From JAGOGN01 sp036652735 (GTDB lineage Bacteria > Bacillota > Clostridia > Lachnospirales > Lachnospiraceae), in assembly GCA_036652735.1 (NCBI GenBank), contig JAVVVI010000002.1:61912-125911 (forward strand): a stretch of DNA of 64,000 bases, in the 5' to 3' direction. Below, one piece after another: positions 43,297 to 52,404 of this stretch. Below the pieces are notes generated by a model. It was not told where the DNA came from and ran no database searches. It was given only the letters and a program-made list of their open reading frames with translations. The position numbers and the translations under genes were made by a program. How positions within the stretch are numbered: position 1 is the first letter of the stretch; each line of letters opens with the position of its first letter.

Positions 43297-44604
43297 ATGA
43301 AAAAAAGAGCAGCATTACACAATTTAGGATGCAAGGTGAATGCATATGAGACAGAAGCAATGGAGCAGCTGCTGGAAAAAGCAGGATATGAAATCGTGGA
43401 TTTTTCACAACAGGCGGAGGTCTATGTCATTAATACCTGTTCGGTAACCAATATAGCGGACCGCAAGTCCAGACAAATGATTCACAAAGCAAAAAACAAT
43501 AATCCCAATGCAATTATTGTTGCAGCTGGCTGTTATGTACAAACAAGTCTGGAAAAAGCAAAGGAAGATTCCAGCATTGATATCCTGATTGGTAATAATA
43601 AGAAACATGAATTAGTACAGCGAATCCAGGAGTTTTCCCAAAATCGGGAACAGGTAGATGGAACGATTGATATTAGCAAGGATAAGATCTATGAGTCCAT
43701 GGAATTAAATCATTGTGGGGAACATACCCGGGCATTTGTTAAGGTGCAGGATGGATGCAACCAGTTTTGCAGCTATTGTATTATTCCCTATGCAAGAGGA
43801 CGGGTAAGAAGCCGTGCACTTAATGAAGTATTGGAAGAAATAAAAGGACTGGTGAAGAATGGATATAAGGAAGTTGTCTTAACCGGTATTCATTTAAGTT
43901 CTTACGGTGTTGATTTTGGTATGACATTGTTACAGCTGATTGAAGGAGTTCACGCCGTGGACGGAGTGGAAAGAATCCGTCTGGGTTCGTTAGAACCTGG
44001 AATTATAACAGAAGAATTTGCAAAAAGGCTTTCACAGCTGGAAAAAGTATGCCCACACTTTCATTTATCCTTACAAAGTGGCTGCCAGGAGACTTTGGAG
44101 AGAATGAATCGCCGGTATACTCCAAAGGAATACAAGGAGCGCTGCGCAATCTTACGTACTTTTTTTGAGCATCCGGCAATTACGACGGATGTCATTGTGG
44201 GATTTCCTGGTGAAACAGAAGAGGAATTTGCAATTACAGAGCAATTTTTACAGGAAATTCACTTTTATGAGGTTCATTTATTTAAATATTCGAAACGACA
44301 GGGAACGAAAGCAGCGCTTATGGAAGGACAGATTTTGGAATCCGTCAAGCATGAACGCAGTGCACAATTAATGAAACTGGTAAAAGAAGAGAAAAAGAAG
44401 TTTATTTCGTATTATCTGAATACAGAAGTGGAAGCACTGATGGAAGAGAAAGAAGAAATTAATGGAGAACTGTATTTTACCGGATATACCAAAGAATATG
44501 TAAAAATGGCAGTTTTGGCAAGAGAAGAGCAGGAGTATGGGAACCAATGTTACCATGGCAAGGCAATTGCAATGCTTAATTGCGATATTTTGCAACTTAC
44601 ATGA
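43297..44604 (+). CDS. mtaB: MtaB, tRNA t6A37 methylthiotransferase
   Basis: A 435-residue radical SAM methylthiotransferase that converts t6A37 to ms2t6A37. The N-terminal cluster domain has LGCKVNAYETEAM and NTCSVTNIADRKS; the radical SAM motif is GCNQFCSYCIIPYARG (about 149-164); a C-terminal TRAM-like domain follows. Short unrelated ORFs inside it are shadows. In Bacillus the equivalent gene closes the dnaK operon; here it stands after iscS, thiI and the HPr-like gene. Confidence 0.95.
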   Translation: MKKRAALHNLGCKVNAYETEAMEQLLEKAGYEIVDFSQQAEVYVINTCSVTNIADRKSRQMIHKAKNNNPNAIIVAAGCYVQTSLEKAKEDSSIDILIGNNKKHELVQRIQEFSQNREQVDGTIDISKDKIYESMELNHCGEHTRAFVKVQDGCNQFCSYCIIPYARGRVRSRALNEVLEEIKGLVKNGYKEVVLTGIHLSSYGVDFGMTLLQLIEGVHAVDGVERIRLGSLEPGIITEEFAKRLSQLEKVCPHFHLSLQSGCQETLERMNRRYTPKEYKERCAILRTFFEHPAITTDVIVGFPGETEEEFAITEQFLQEIHFYEVHLFKYSKRQGTKAALMEGQILESVKHERSAQLMKLVKEEKKKFISYYLNTEVEALMEEKEEINGELYFTGYTKEYVKMAVLAREEQEYGNQCYHGKAIAMLNCDILQLT

Positions 44605-44612
44605 ATAAGAGA

Positions 44613-44641
44613 TTGAATTTTATTGGGTTTTATATTAAACT
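44613..44641 (+). promoter_or_regulatory. Possible promoter of the ireB operon
   Basis: TTGAAT (44613-44618), a 17-base spacer and TAAACT (44636-44641). A TATAAT at 44641-44646 overlaps it without a good -35, so the exact boxes are uncertain. Confidence 0.5.
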
Positions 44642-44677
44642 ATAATTAGGACAATTAGAAAATGAGGACGTGACAGT

Positions 44678-44941
44678 ATGACAAATATGGATAATACACA
44701 ATATTTTAATGTGCCAAAAGATCAGCAATTACAAGTGAAAGATATTCTGCATGTTGTTTATGAAGCAATGGTGGAAAAAGGATATAACCCGGTGAATCAA
44801 ATTGTGGGGTATATTATGTCCGGAGATCCAACCTATATTACCAGCCATAAGAATGCAAGAAGTCTTATTATGAAAGTAGAACGGGATGAACTGGTAGAAG
44901 AAGTGTTAAAAGATTACATTAAGGTGAACTTCCAAGGATAA
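44678..44941 (+). CDS. ireB: IreB family regulatory phosphoprotein
   Basis: An 87-residue UPF0297/DUF965 protein; NPVNQIVGYIMSGDPTYITS is the family signature. In Enterococcus faecalis IreB is phosphorylated by the IreK serine/threonine kinase and affects cephalosporin resistance. It keeps the conserved order ireB-ruvX-DUF1292. Start ATG 44678; a GAGG site is ten bases upstream. Confidence 0.93.
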   Translation: MTNMDNTQYFNVPKDQQLQVKDILHVVYEAMVEKGYNPVNQIVGYIMSGDPTYITSHKNARSLIMKVERDELVEEVLKDYIKVNFQG

Positions 44942-44951
44942 GAGGTAATAC

Positions 44952-45383
44952 ATGCGAATAATGGGATTGGATTTTGGATCCAAGACAGTGGGAGTGGCAA
45001 TGAGTGATCCTTTGCATATTACAGCGCAAGGGGTTGAGATTGTGCGCCGTAAATCAGAGAATAAAATGAGACAGACACTGGCAAGATTAGAAGAATTAAT
45101 TAAGGAATATGAAGTGGACAGTATCGTGTTGGGATATCCGAAGAATATGAATAACACGGAAGGTATTCGATGTGAAAAAACAACGGAATTCAAGGAAGTA
45201 TTAGAGAAGAGAACGGGGCTAGCCGTTACTCTTTGGGACGAGAGACTGAGTACCGTAGAGGCTGATCGAATAATGATAGAAGGCAGCATTCGCAGAGAGA
45301 ATCGAAAAGAATACGTAGACAAGCTGGCGGCAGTATTTATACTGCAGGGATATTTGGATTACAAGGCGAATCAGAAGGTATAG
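44952..45383 (+). CDS. ruvX: RuvX/YqgF, Holliday junction resolvase-like nuclease
   Basis: A 143-residue RNase H-like nuclease acting on Holliday junctions and/or pre-16S rRNA 5' ends. It has MRIMGLDFGSKTVGVAMSD with the first catalytic Asp, GYPKNMNNTEG, and WDERLSTVEADRIM with the second acidic pair. The end reads VDKLAAVFILQGYLD. Conserved neighbours on both sides. Confidence 0.95.
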   Translation: MRIMGLDFGSKTVGVAMSDPLHITAQGVEIVRRKSENKMRQTLARLEELIKEYEVDSIVLGYPKNMNNTEGIRCEKTTEFKEVLEKRTGLAVTLWDERLSTVEADRIMIEGSIRRENRKEYVDKLAAVFILQGYLDYKANQKV

Positions 45384-45393
45384 GAGTAAAGAT

Positions 45394-45651
45394 ATGGAAA
45401 AAATATCATTTTTAGATCCACAGACCAATGAAAATGTGGAATTGTTTGTAGTAGAAGAAACCAAACTGAATGGAGAGACCTACCTGTTAGTAGCAGAAGA
45501 GGAAGAGGGAGATTCAGATGCCTATATTTTCAAAGAAGTAAGCAGCAATGGGGAAGAAAATTGCTATGAGATGGTAGAAGATGAAGCAGAACTGGATGCG
45601 GTATCGGATATTTTTTCAGAACTTTTAGAAGATGTAGATGTTACATTGTAG
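45394..45651 (+). CDS. DUF1292 protein (YrzB-like)
   Basis: 85 residues, very acidic, matching the DUF1292 pattern (EKISFLDPQTNENVELFVVE at the N-terminus, DAYIFKEVSSNGEENCYEMV in the middle). Found next to ireB and ruvX across Firmicutes. Function unknown. Ten bases follow ruvX. Confidence 0.9.
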   Translation: MEKISFLDPQTNENVELFVVEETKLNGETYLLVAEEEEGDSDAYIFKEVSSNGEENCYEMVEDEAELDAVSDIFSELLEDVDVTL

Positions 45652-45720
45652 TATATAATTTGTTCCCTATGGAACGAATGTATAGATAGAACGGGAAAAA
45701 CTGGCATGGAGGTGCATTAG

Positions 45721-47388
45721 TTGAATCAGAAAAAAAATTCAAAATTGAAAATCATTCCACTTGGAGGACTTGAACAAATTGGAATGAACATTACTGCCTT
45801 TGAATACGAAGACAGTATTATTGTTGTTGACTGCGGATTATCTTTTCCGGAGGATGATATGCTGGGAATTGATTTGGTAATTCCGGATGTTACGTATCTT
45901 AAGAATAACATTGATAAGTTAAAAGGGTTCTTTATTACGCATGGTCACGAGGATCATATCGGAGCAATTCCTTATGTAATGAAAGAAATCAATGCCCCAA
46001 TTTATGCAACAAAACTTACCGTAGGATTGATTGATCATAAATTAAAGGAGCATAATTTATTAAAACAGGTAAAGCGGAAAGTAGTAAAATATGGACAGTC
46101 CATTAATTTGGGATGCTTTCGGGTAGAGTTTATTAAAACGAACCACAGCATTGTAGATGCAGCGGCTCTTGCAATTTACTCACCGGCGGGTGTTGTAGTT
46201 CATACAGGAGATTTTAAAGTAGATTATACACCGGTATTTGGAGATGCAATTGATTTACAGAGATTTGGTGAACTTGGCAAAAAAGGTGTACTGGCATTAA
46301 TGTGTGACAGTACCAATGCAGAGCGGAGCGGATTTACCATGTCGGAACGGACGGTGGGAAAGACGTTTGATAATATTTTTGCAGACAATCAGGAAAAGCG
46401 AATTATTGTTGCAACATTTGCATCCAATGTAGACCGGGTACAGCAAATCATTAATACCGCCAATAAGTTTCAGAGAAAAGTAGTAGTAGAGGGAAGAAGC
46501 ATGGTGAATATCATCGGAACGGCTTCTGAACTGGGATATTTGAATATTCCGGAAAACACCTTAATTGATATCGAACAATTAAAAAATTACCCGGATAAGA
46601 AAACAGTTATTATTACAACCGGAAGCCAGGGGGAATCCATGGCAGCGTTATCCAGAATGGCAGCAAACATTCATAAAAAAGTAACCATTAAGCCCGGAGA
46701 TACGGTAATATTCAGCTCAAATCCTATTCCGGGAAATGAAAAAGCGGTGTCTAAGGTAATCAATGAGTTATACATGAAAGGTGCAGACGTTATATTTCAG
46801 GATACGCATGTATCAGGGCATGCCTGCAGAGAAGAAATTAAATTAATTTATTCTTTAGTTCGACCAAGATACACAATACCTGTTCATGGTGAGTATAAGC
46901 ATTTGAAAGCCCAGGCAAAACTTGCCGAAGAATTAGGCATGGACAAGAAAGATATCTTTCTTCTTTCATCGGGAGATGTACTTGAGCTGGACAATGATGG
47001 CGCAGCGGTAACGGATAAAGTTCAGGTAGGTGCGATTCTGGTTGATGGTCTTGGCGTAGGGGATGTAGGAACCATTGTGTTAAGAGATCGCCAGCACTTG
47101 GCAGAGGATGGAATTATTATAGTAGTGATGACCTTACAGAGTGGCAGCGGACAGATTCTTGCCGGACCGGACATTGTCTCACGTGGATTTGTGTATGTGC
47201 GTGGGTCGGAAAGTCTCCTTGACGAAGCACAGCAGGTACTGGATGGGGCGGTTGCTGACTGTGAAAGCAAAAACATTACAGATTGGGGAAAAATCAAAAC
47301 GGTGATCAAAGACGCCCTGGGTGATTTTGTATGGAAAAAGACCAAGCGTAGACCAATGATTATGCCAATTATAATGGAAGTTGATTAA
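45721..47388 (+). CDS. Ribonuclease J
   Basis: A 555-residue metallo-beta-lactamase/beta-CASP RNase with 5'-3' exo- and endonuclease activity, central to mRNA turnover. The zinc motif is His74-x-His76-x-Asp78-His79 (THGHEDHIG). Other signatures are HTGDFKVDYTP, IVATFASNVDRVQQ, TGSQGESMAALSRMA, SGHACREE and PVHGEYKH. Start TTG 45721 behind GGAGGTG. J1 versus J2 cannot be told from one copy. Confidence 0.96.
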   Translation: MNQKKNSKLKIIPLGGLEQIGMNITAFEYEDSIIVVDCGLSFPEDDMLGIDLVIPDVTYLKNNIDKLKGFFITHGHEDHIGAIPYVMKEINAPIYATKLTVGLIDHKLKEHNLLKQVKRKVVKYGQSINLGCFRVEFIKTNHSIVDAAALAIYSPAGVVVHTGDFKVDYTPVFGDAIDLQRFGELGKKGVLALMCDSTNAERSGFTMSERTVGKTFDNIFADNQEKRIIVATFASNVDRVQQIINTANKFQRKVVVEGRSMVNIIGTASELGYLNIPENTLIDIEQLKNYPDKKTVIITTGSQGESMAALSRMAANIHKKVTIKPGDTVIFSSNPIPGNEKAVSKVINELYMKGADVIFQDTHVSGHACREEIKLIYSLVRPRYTIPVHGEYKHLKAQAKLAEELGMDKKDIFLLSSGDVLELDNDGAAVTDKVQVGAILVDGLGVGDVGTIVLRDRQHLAEDGIIIVVMTLQSGSGQILAGPDIVSRGFVYVRGSESLLDEAQQVLDGAVADCESKNITDWGKIKTVIKDALGDFVWKKTKRRPMIMPIIMEVD

Positions 47389-47411
47389 CCGGATTACTAA
47401 GGAGACAGTGT

Positions 47412-47795
47412 ATGAGTGCAAGTAAAATTGTGTTAAAGATTCTGAGTATTTGTATATCACTTTTGGTGATCGTTTTAATTATATTTGGTATCTTCAAAAT
47501 TGGTGTAACTTCCTATGAATTTGGATGCAGAGTCTTTACGGAACAGCCCGTAGATTCGGAAAGAAGTGCAAAAGAACTGCATGTTCAGATTACGGAAGGA
47601 ATGTCAGCATTGAGTATAGGCAGGTTGCTGGAAGAAAAAGGACTGATTCGTGATTCGTTCCTATTTGTTGTTCAACTTCAAATATCTGATTTCAGAAATT
47701 CAATAAAACCTGGATTGTATACATTATATACCAGTCAGACAACGGATGAAATGATGAAAATCATGTCCGGACAGGAAGAAAAAAAACAGGAATAG
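47412..47795 (+). CDS. MltG/YceG-like membrane protein reduced to its N-terminal part
   Basis: 127 residues: one membrane segment (about 12-35), then a LysM-like YceG N-domain (VQITEGMSALSIGRLLEEKG, then IKPGLYTLYTSQTTDEMMKI). The catalytic transglycosylase domain with its Glu is missing; MltG is usually 330-400 residues. The position before trmR and trhP matches yrrL (mltG) of Bacillus, so it is the orthologous locus in shortened form. No frameshift remnant follows; trmR starts 11 bases later. Confidence 0.82.
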   Translation: MSASKIVLKILSICISLLVIVLIIFGIFKIGVTSYEFGCRVFTEQPVDSERSAKELHVQITEGMSALSIGRLLEEKGLIRDSFLFVVQLQISDFRNSIKPGLYTLYTSQTTDEMMKIMSGQEEKKQE

Positions 47796-47806
47796 GGGCG
47801 CTTTAG

Positions 47807-48466
47807 ATGATAGTGAATGAAAGAGTTACAGCATATATTAATTCACTGGATACCGGTTTGACACCGCTATTAATGCAGTTAGAAATGGAAGCAAAAGAGA
47901 CGTTTGTACCCATTATCCGAAAAGAAACTCAGAACTTTCTCAAACTGCTGCTGATGGTACATCAGCCGGCTGCCATTCTGGAGGTTGGAACGGCAATCGG
48001 CTTTTCGTCTATTCTAATGGCAGAGTATAATCCGGTATCCTGTGAGATTACAACAATTGAAAATTATGAAAAAAGAATTCCCATTGCAAAAGCCAATATT
48101 GAAAGAGCGGAGCTGGGAAACACAATCCGAATACTGGAGGGTGATGCGGGCTTGATTTTAACAGAGCTTACCCAAACCTATGATTTTATATTTATGGATG
48201 CAGCAAAAGCCCAATATATTCATTTCCTTCCGGAAGTAAAGCGCTTACTGAAAGAGGGTGGGCTTCTTGTATCGGATAATGTGCTTCAGGAGGGAGATCT
48301 TGTGGAATCCCGTTTTGCAATTACAAGAAGAAATCGCTCCATCCATAAGCGGATGCGGGAATACTTATATGCACTGACACATGATCGGGAGTTTGTTACC
48401 ACTATTTTACCATTGGGTGATGGCGTTACAGTCAGCGTAAAGAAAGGAAACTGTGGGATAGAATGA
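47807..48466 (+). CDS. trmR: TrmR-type tRNA 5-hydroxyuridine methyltransferase (O-methyltransferase family 3)
   Basis: 219 residues with the SAM motifs ILEVGTAIGFSSILMAE (about 64-80), ITTIENYEK and YDFIFMDAAKAQYI, a class I O-methyltransferase. YrrM of Bacillus, the gene at the same place beside yrrN and yrrO, was shown to methylate ho5U34 to mo5U34. The stop overlaps the next start by four bases (ATGA type), so the two steps are translationally coupled. Confidence 0.9.
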   Translation: MIVNERVTAYINSLDTGLTPLLMQLEMEAKETFVPIIRKETQNFLKLLLMVHQPAAILEVGTAIGFSSILMAEYNPVSCEITTIENYEKRIPIAKANIERAELGNTIRILEGDAGLILTELTQTYDFIFMDAAKAQYIHFLPEVKRLLKEGGLLVSDNVLQEGDLVESRFAITRRNRSIHKRMREYLYALTHDREFVTTILPLGDGVTVSVKKGNCGIE

Positions 48467-49707
48467 AAAAACCGGAATTATTAGTGCCGGCCAGTAATCT
48501 GGAGGTACTTAAAATTGCTGTCATTTATGGGGCGGATGCAGTCTATATTGGAGGAGAGGCATTTGGACTTCGGGCAAAAGCAAAGAATTTCACATTGGAA
48601 GAGATGAAATCAGGAATTGTGTTTGCACATATGCATAAGGTAAAAGTTTATGTAACGGCTAATATTTTGGCACATAATAATGATTTAGACCAAGTTCGTG
48701 AATATTTCATGGAATTAAAGGATGTGAAACCCGACGCACTGATTATATCCGATCCCGGAATATTCCAGATTGCCAAAGAAGTTTGTCCGGAGATTGAAAT
48801 TCATATCAGTACCCAGGCCAATAATACAAATTATGGAACGTATCGATTTTGGTACGAATTAGGGGCGAAACGAGTAGTTTCAGCCAGAGAACTTTCGTTG
48901 GAAGAAATCAAGGAAATTAAACAACACATTCCGCAAGATATGGAAATCGAGACGTTTATTCATGGAGCAATGTGCATTTCTTATTCCGGGAGATGTTTAC
49001 TTAGTAATTTTTTTACCGGAAGAGATGCAAACAGAGGAGCTTGTACGCATCCTTGCAGATGGAAATATGCAGTAGTAGAGGAACAGCGTCCGGGAGAATA
49101 TTTGCCGGTATATGAAAATGACAGAGGCACATTTTTATTTAATTCAAAAGATTTATGTATGATAGAACATGTACCGGAATTAATCGAAGCAGGAATTGAC
49201 AGTTTTAAGATAGAGGGACGTATGAAAACAGCGCTTTATGTGGCTACGGTGGCAAGAACTTATAGAAAAGCCATTGATGATTTCTGTGAATCAAAAGAAA
49301 CGTACGAAAAAAACATGCCCTGGTATCTGGGACAAATTGGTAATTGTACGTACCGGGAGTTTACAACCGGATTTTTCTTTCACAAAGCAGATGAGACTAC
49401 TCAGATCTATGCAAATAGTACTTATGTGAAGGAATATACCTATCTTGGAATTGTAGGAGAGCATCAGGAAACCGGATTTTTTCAAATGGAGCAGAGAAAT
49501 AAATTTTCCGTAGGAGAAAGAATTGAAATTATGAAACCGGATGGAAGAAATCTGGAAGTGACAGTAGAGCAAATTCAGGACGAAGAGGGCAGGGCACAGG
49601 AGAGTGCGCCACATGCACAGCAGACGCTATTTGTAAGGCTAAGCCAAGAACCGGAGCCATATGATATTCTAAGACGGAGAGAGGAACAGGGTGATAGTTG
49701 TGACTAA
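48463..49707 (+). CDS. trhP: TrhP, U32 peptidase-like tRNA uridine-34 hydroxylation protein
   Basis: 414 residues of the U32 family, which hydroxylates U34 using prephenate-derived chemistry. Signature: ETFIHGAMCISYSGRCLLSN, then GRDANRGACTHPCRWKY with the cluster cysteines. Coupled to trmR, the next enzyme in mo5U synthesis. In Bacillus two paralogues (yrrN and yrrO) stand here; only one is present. Confidence 0.92.
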   Translation: MKKPELLVPASNLEVLKIAVIYGADAVYIGGEAFGLRAKAKNFTLEEMKSGIVFAHMHKVKVYVTANILAHNNDLDQVREYFMELKDVKPDALIISDPGIFQIAKEVCPEIEIHISTQANNTNYGTYRFWYELGAKRVVSARELSLEEIKEIKQHIPQDMEIETFIHGAMCISYSGRCLLSNFFTGRDANRGACTHPCRWKYAVVEEQRPGEYLPVYENDRGTFLFNSKDLCMIEHVPELIEAGIDSFKIEGRMKTALYVATVARTYRKAIDDFCESKETYEKNMPWYLGQIGNCTYREFTTGFFFHKADETTQIYANSTYVKEYTYLGIVGEHQETGFFQMEQRNKFSVGERIEIMKPDGRNLEVTVEQIQDEEGRAQESAPHAQQTLFVRLSQEPEPYDILRRREEQGDSCD

Positions 49708-50749
49708 GAAGTATGCGGCATATGTTGGAACCTACACCAGAGAAAAAGGTGTTGGTATTCATGTTTATGATGTAGATGGATATTCCCTGAAGGAAAAAAA
49801 CGTAGTCTCGGTACATAACCCTACGGATCTTTGTGTTTCAGCAGATGGACAGTATTTATATTCCATTGCAGATGAAGGTGTGGTTTCATTCATCATTGAA
49901 GAAGATGGTGATTTGACTTATTTGAACCAACAGTGGACAGGAGGAATGCGTGGGTGTTTTCTGACTGTGGACAAGGCCAACCGTTTTCTCTTTATGGCAG
50001 GAAATTATGATGGCACAGTTACCACTTTAAATTTAAGGGAAGATGGAAGTATTGGAGAGGTTACAGATACAATTTATCACAAAGGACTGAATATTGCAGC
50101 AGCACAAAGAGGATCGAAACCGGAGGTAAATTGTGTCTGTCTTACACCGGATGAGCGATATTTATGTGCCGTGGATAGTGGACTGGATCAGATTCATGTA
50201 TACGAGATTGATTACTATCATGGGAAATTAATAGAAGGAACGATTATAAGAGGTCATTTAGACAGCGCACCTTGTAATCTGGTGTTTAGCCAGGATTATC
50301 GCTTTGCCTATGTTTTATGTGAATTAAAGAGATGCGTGGATGTATATGAAGTGACCAGACAGGAAGAACTTCCGGAGTTTGAATTAATTCAGAGTGTATC
50401 AACGGTTGAACAGGAAGATGGAAAATATTGCAGTGCATCAAGCTTCAAGCTGTCTGCAAATGGAAAATTAATGATTTGCTCTAATTCAGGTTCCAATTCG
50501 GTTGCAATTTTTCAAGTGGACCAGGATTGCGGCGCATTACGGGATATTTGCAATATGAAGATTAGTGGGAATTACCCAAAGACCTTGGGAATCTACCCGG
50601 ATGGAGAACATTTTGTAACCTTAAATCAGGAATCCAATGAAATGGTTACGTTTCATCTGAACCAAGAGGGAAAATATTTTTTAATGGATGGAAAGCCGGT
50701 TCCGGTGGATAATCCAAATTGTATTCTGTTTTGTGAATTACGCTCATAA
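49691..50749 (+). CDS. Lactonase family protein (6-phosphogluconolactonase YbhE-like propeller)
   Basis: 352 residues starting at GTG 49691 behind GAGG, inside the end of trhP by 17 bases. Repeats such as CVSADGQYLYSIAD, FLTVDKANRFLFMAGNYDG and CLTPDERYLCAVDSGLDQIH are the blades of a seven-bladed beta-propeller. The family includes Pgl of E. coli (6-phosphogluconolactonase) and other lactonases. No other pentose phosphate genes are near, so the exact substrate is unsure. Confidence 0.88.
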   Translation: MIVVTKKYAAYVGTYTREKGVGIHVYDVDGYSLKEKNVVSVHNPTDLCVSADGQYLYSIADEGVVSFIIEEDGDLTYLNQQWTGGMRGCFLTVDKANRFLFMAGNYDGTVTTLNLREDGSIGEVTDTIYHKGLNIAAAQRGSKPEVNCVCLTPDERYLCAVDSGLDQIHVYEIDYYHGKLIEGTIIRGHLDSAPCNLVFSQDYRFAYVLCELKRCVDVYEVTRQEELPEFELIQSVSTVEQEDGKYCSASSFKLSANGKLMICSNSGSNSVAIFQVDQDCGALRDICNMKISGNYPKTLGIYPDGEHFVTLNQESNEMVTFHLNQEGKYFLMDGKPVPVDNPNCILFCELRS

Positions 50750-50812
50750 AAGGAACGCACAAAGGAAGGAATTTGTCTCATTCATTAATATTGACTAAAA
50801 GAGGAGTAATTC

Positions 50813-51943
50813 ATGTATAAATTAATCAAAAAAGAGGGCAGGGCAAAAAGAGGAACGCTTACAACCATACATGGTGAGATTCAGACACCGGTATTTATGA
50901 ATGTTGGAACAGTTGCGGCAATTAAGGGAGCGGTATCCACCTTCGATTTAAAAGAAATTGGAACACAGGTGGAGCTGTCAAATACCTATCATCTTCATGT
51001 GCGTCCCGGTGATAAAGTAATTCGTCAAATGGGGGGATTACATAAATTTATGAATTGGGATCGTCCAATTTTAACAGATTCAGGTGGCTTTCAGGTGTTT
51101 TCCCTTGCAAGCCTTCGTAAAATCAAAGAAGAAGGGGTTTATTTTAACTCTCATATAGATGGAAGAAAAATATTTATGGGGCCGGAAGAAAGTATGCAGA
51201 TTCAGTCGAATTTAGCATCTACCATAGCCATGGCATTTGATGAATGTCCGTCAGCAGTTGCAGAACGTTCTTATGTGGAGGATTCGGTTAATCGGACGAC
51301 AAGGTGGCTGGTTCGCTGTAAAGAGGAAATGAATCGTTTAAATTCATTGGAAGATACCCTGAATCGTAATCAGATGTTGTTTGGAATAAATCAGGGTGCC
51401 ATTTTCCCGGATATAAGAATTGAACATGCAAAAAGAATCTCTGAAATGGATTTGGATGGGTATGCAATTGGTGGGCTTGCAGTGGGCGAGACCCATGAGC
51501 AAATGTATCAGATCATTGAAGAAGTGGTGCCATATCTTCCGGAAAATAAGCCAACCTACCTTATGGGAGTAGGCACTCCTGCCAATATTCTGGAAGGGGT
51601 AGAGAGGGGAATTGATTTTTTTGATTGTGTATATCCATCCAGAAATGGACGGCATGGACATTTATATACGAATCAGGGAAGAGTCAATTTGTTTAATGCA
51701 CAATATGAAGTGGATCCCAGACCAATAGAAGAGGGTTGTCAGTGTCCAACTTGCAAAAATTATACAAGAGCGTATGTGAGACATTTATTGAAAGCAAAAG
51801 AGATGCTTGGAATGCGATTGTGTGTTACGCATAACTTGTATTTTTATAATAAAATGATGGAAGAAATTCGAGATGCACTGGACGAAGGACGATTTATGGA
51901 GTATAAAAAGAACAAACTTGCAGGCATGCAGGAAAAAAAATAA
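50813..51943 (+). CDS. tgt: tRNA-guanine transglycosylase
   Basis: A 376-residue enzyme that swaps G34 for preQ1 in tRNAs with GUN anticodons. It shows ILTDSGGFQVFSL with the substrate-binding Asp89, GGLAVGE, YLMGVGTPANILEGVERGID (with the nucleophile Asp region FFDCVYPSRNGRHG) and the zinc site CQCPTCKNYTRAYVRHLL. Upstream ribosome site GAGGAG. Next to yajC, as in many bacteria. Confidence 0.97.
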   Translation: MYKLIKKEGRAKRGTLTTIHGEIQTPVFMNVGTVAAIKGAVSTFDLKEIGTQVELSNTYHLHVRPGDKVIRQMGGLHKFMNWDRPILTDSGGFQVFSLASLRKIKEEGVYFNSHIDGRKIFMGPEESMQIQSNLASTIAMAFDECPSAVAERSYVEDSVNRTTRWLVRCKEEMNRLNSLEDTLNRNQMLFGINQGAIFPDIRIEHAKRISEMDLDGYAIGGLAVGETHEQMYQIIEEVVPYLPENKPTYLMGVGTPANILEGVERGIDFFDCVYPSRNGRHGHLYTNQGRVNLFNAQYEVDPRPIEEGCQCPTCKNYTRAYVRHLLKAKEMLGMRLCVTHNLYFYNKMMEEIRDALDEGRFMEYKKNKLAGMQEKK

Positions 51944-51962
51944 AAGTTTATACTTTTTTAAC

Positions 51963-51991
51963 TTGCTCAATTGACTGTAATTGTGTAGAAT
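51963..51991 (+). promoter_or_regulatory. Promoter of yajC
   Basis: TTGCTC (51963-51968), a 17-base spacer and TAGAAT (51986-51991). A TTGACT at 51971 with a weak -10 is an alternative. Confidence 0.5.
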
Positions 51992-52035
51992 AGTAGCAGT
52001 GACAAAAATTGTAGAATTCTTTAGGAGGAACTAAT

Positions 52036-52335
52036 ATGTCTATTTTAGCAACAGCTTCTTATGCCGGTATGATTATCTGGATTGTAGTTTTAGTGGGAGT
52101 GATGTATTTCTTAATGATTCGCCCACAGCAGAAAGAAACAAAGAGAAAAAATGCAATGCTTTCAACAATGGCAGTTGGAGACACGGTATTGACAACAAGT
52201 GGATTTTACGGGATTTTGATTGATATTACAGATGATACTATAATAGTAGAGTTTGGTAGCAACAAGAACTGCCGTATTCCAATGCAAAAGGGTGCAATCG
52301 CAGTTGTAGAAAAACCACAGGTTACTGCAGAATAA
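52036..52335 (+). CDS. yajC: YajC, preprotein translocase accessory subunit
   Basis: 99 residues: one membrane helix (about 12-34, ending YFLMIRPQQKETKRK, the YajC signature) and a small cytoplasmic domain (GDTVLTTSGFYGILIDITDD). YajC joins SecDF in the Sec holo-translocon. SecD/SecF are not in the window. A strong terminator follows. Confidence 0.95.
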   Translation: MSILATASYAGMIIWIVVLVGVMYFLMIRPQQKETKRKNAMLSTMAVGDTVLTTSGFYGILIDITDDTIIVEFGSNKNCRIPMQKGAIAVVEKPQVTAE

Positions 52336-52337
52336 AG

Positions 52338-52364
52338 AAAAACACGCTTCGGCGTGTTTTTTTT
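52338..52364 (+). terminator. Terminator after yajC
   Basis: Stem AAAACACGC/GCGTGTTTT (52339-52347 with 52352-52360), loop TTCG, then further T residues. A compact, textbook intrinsic terminator. Confidence 0.95.
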
Positions 52365-52404
52365 CAATAGGAAGTCTGAACTGACATTAGACGAAAGGAG
52401 ACCT

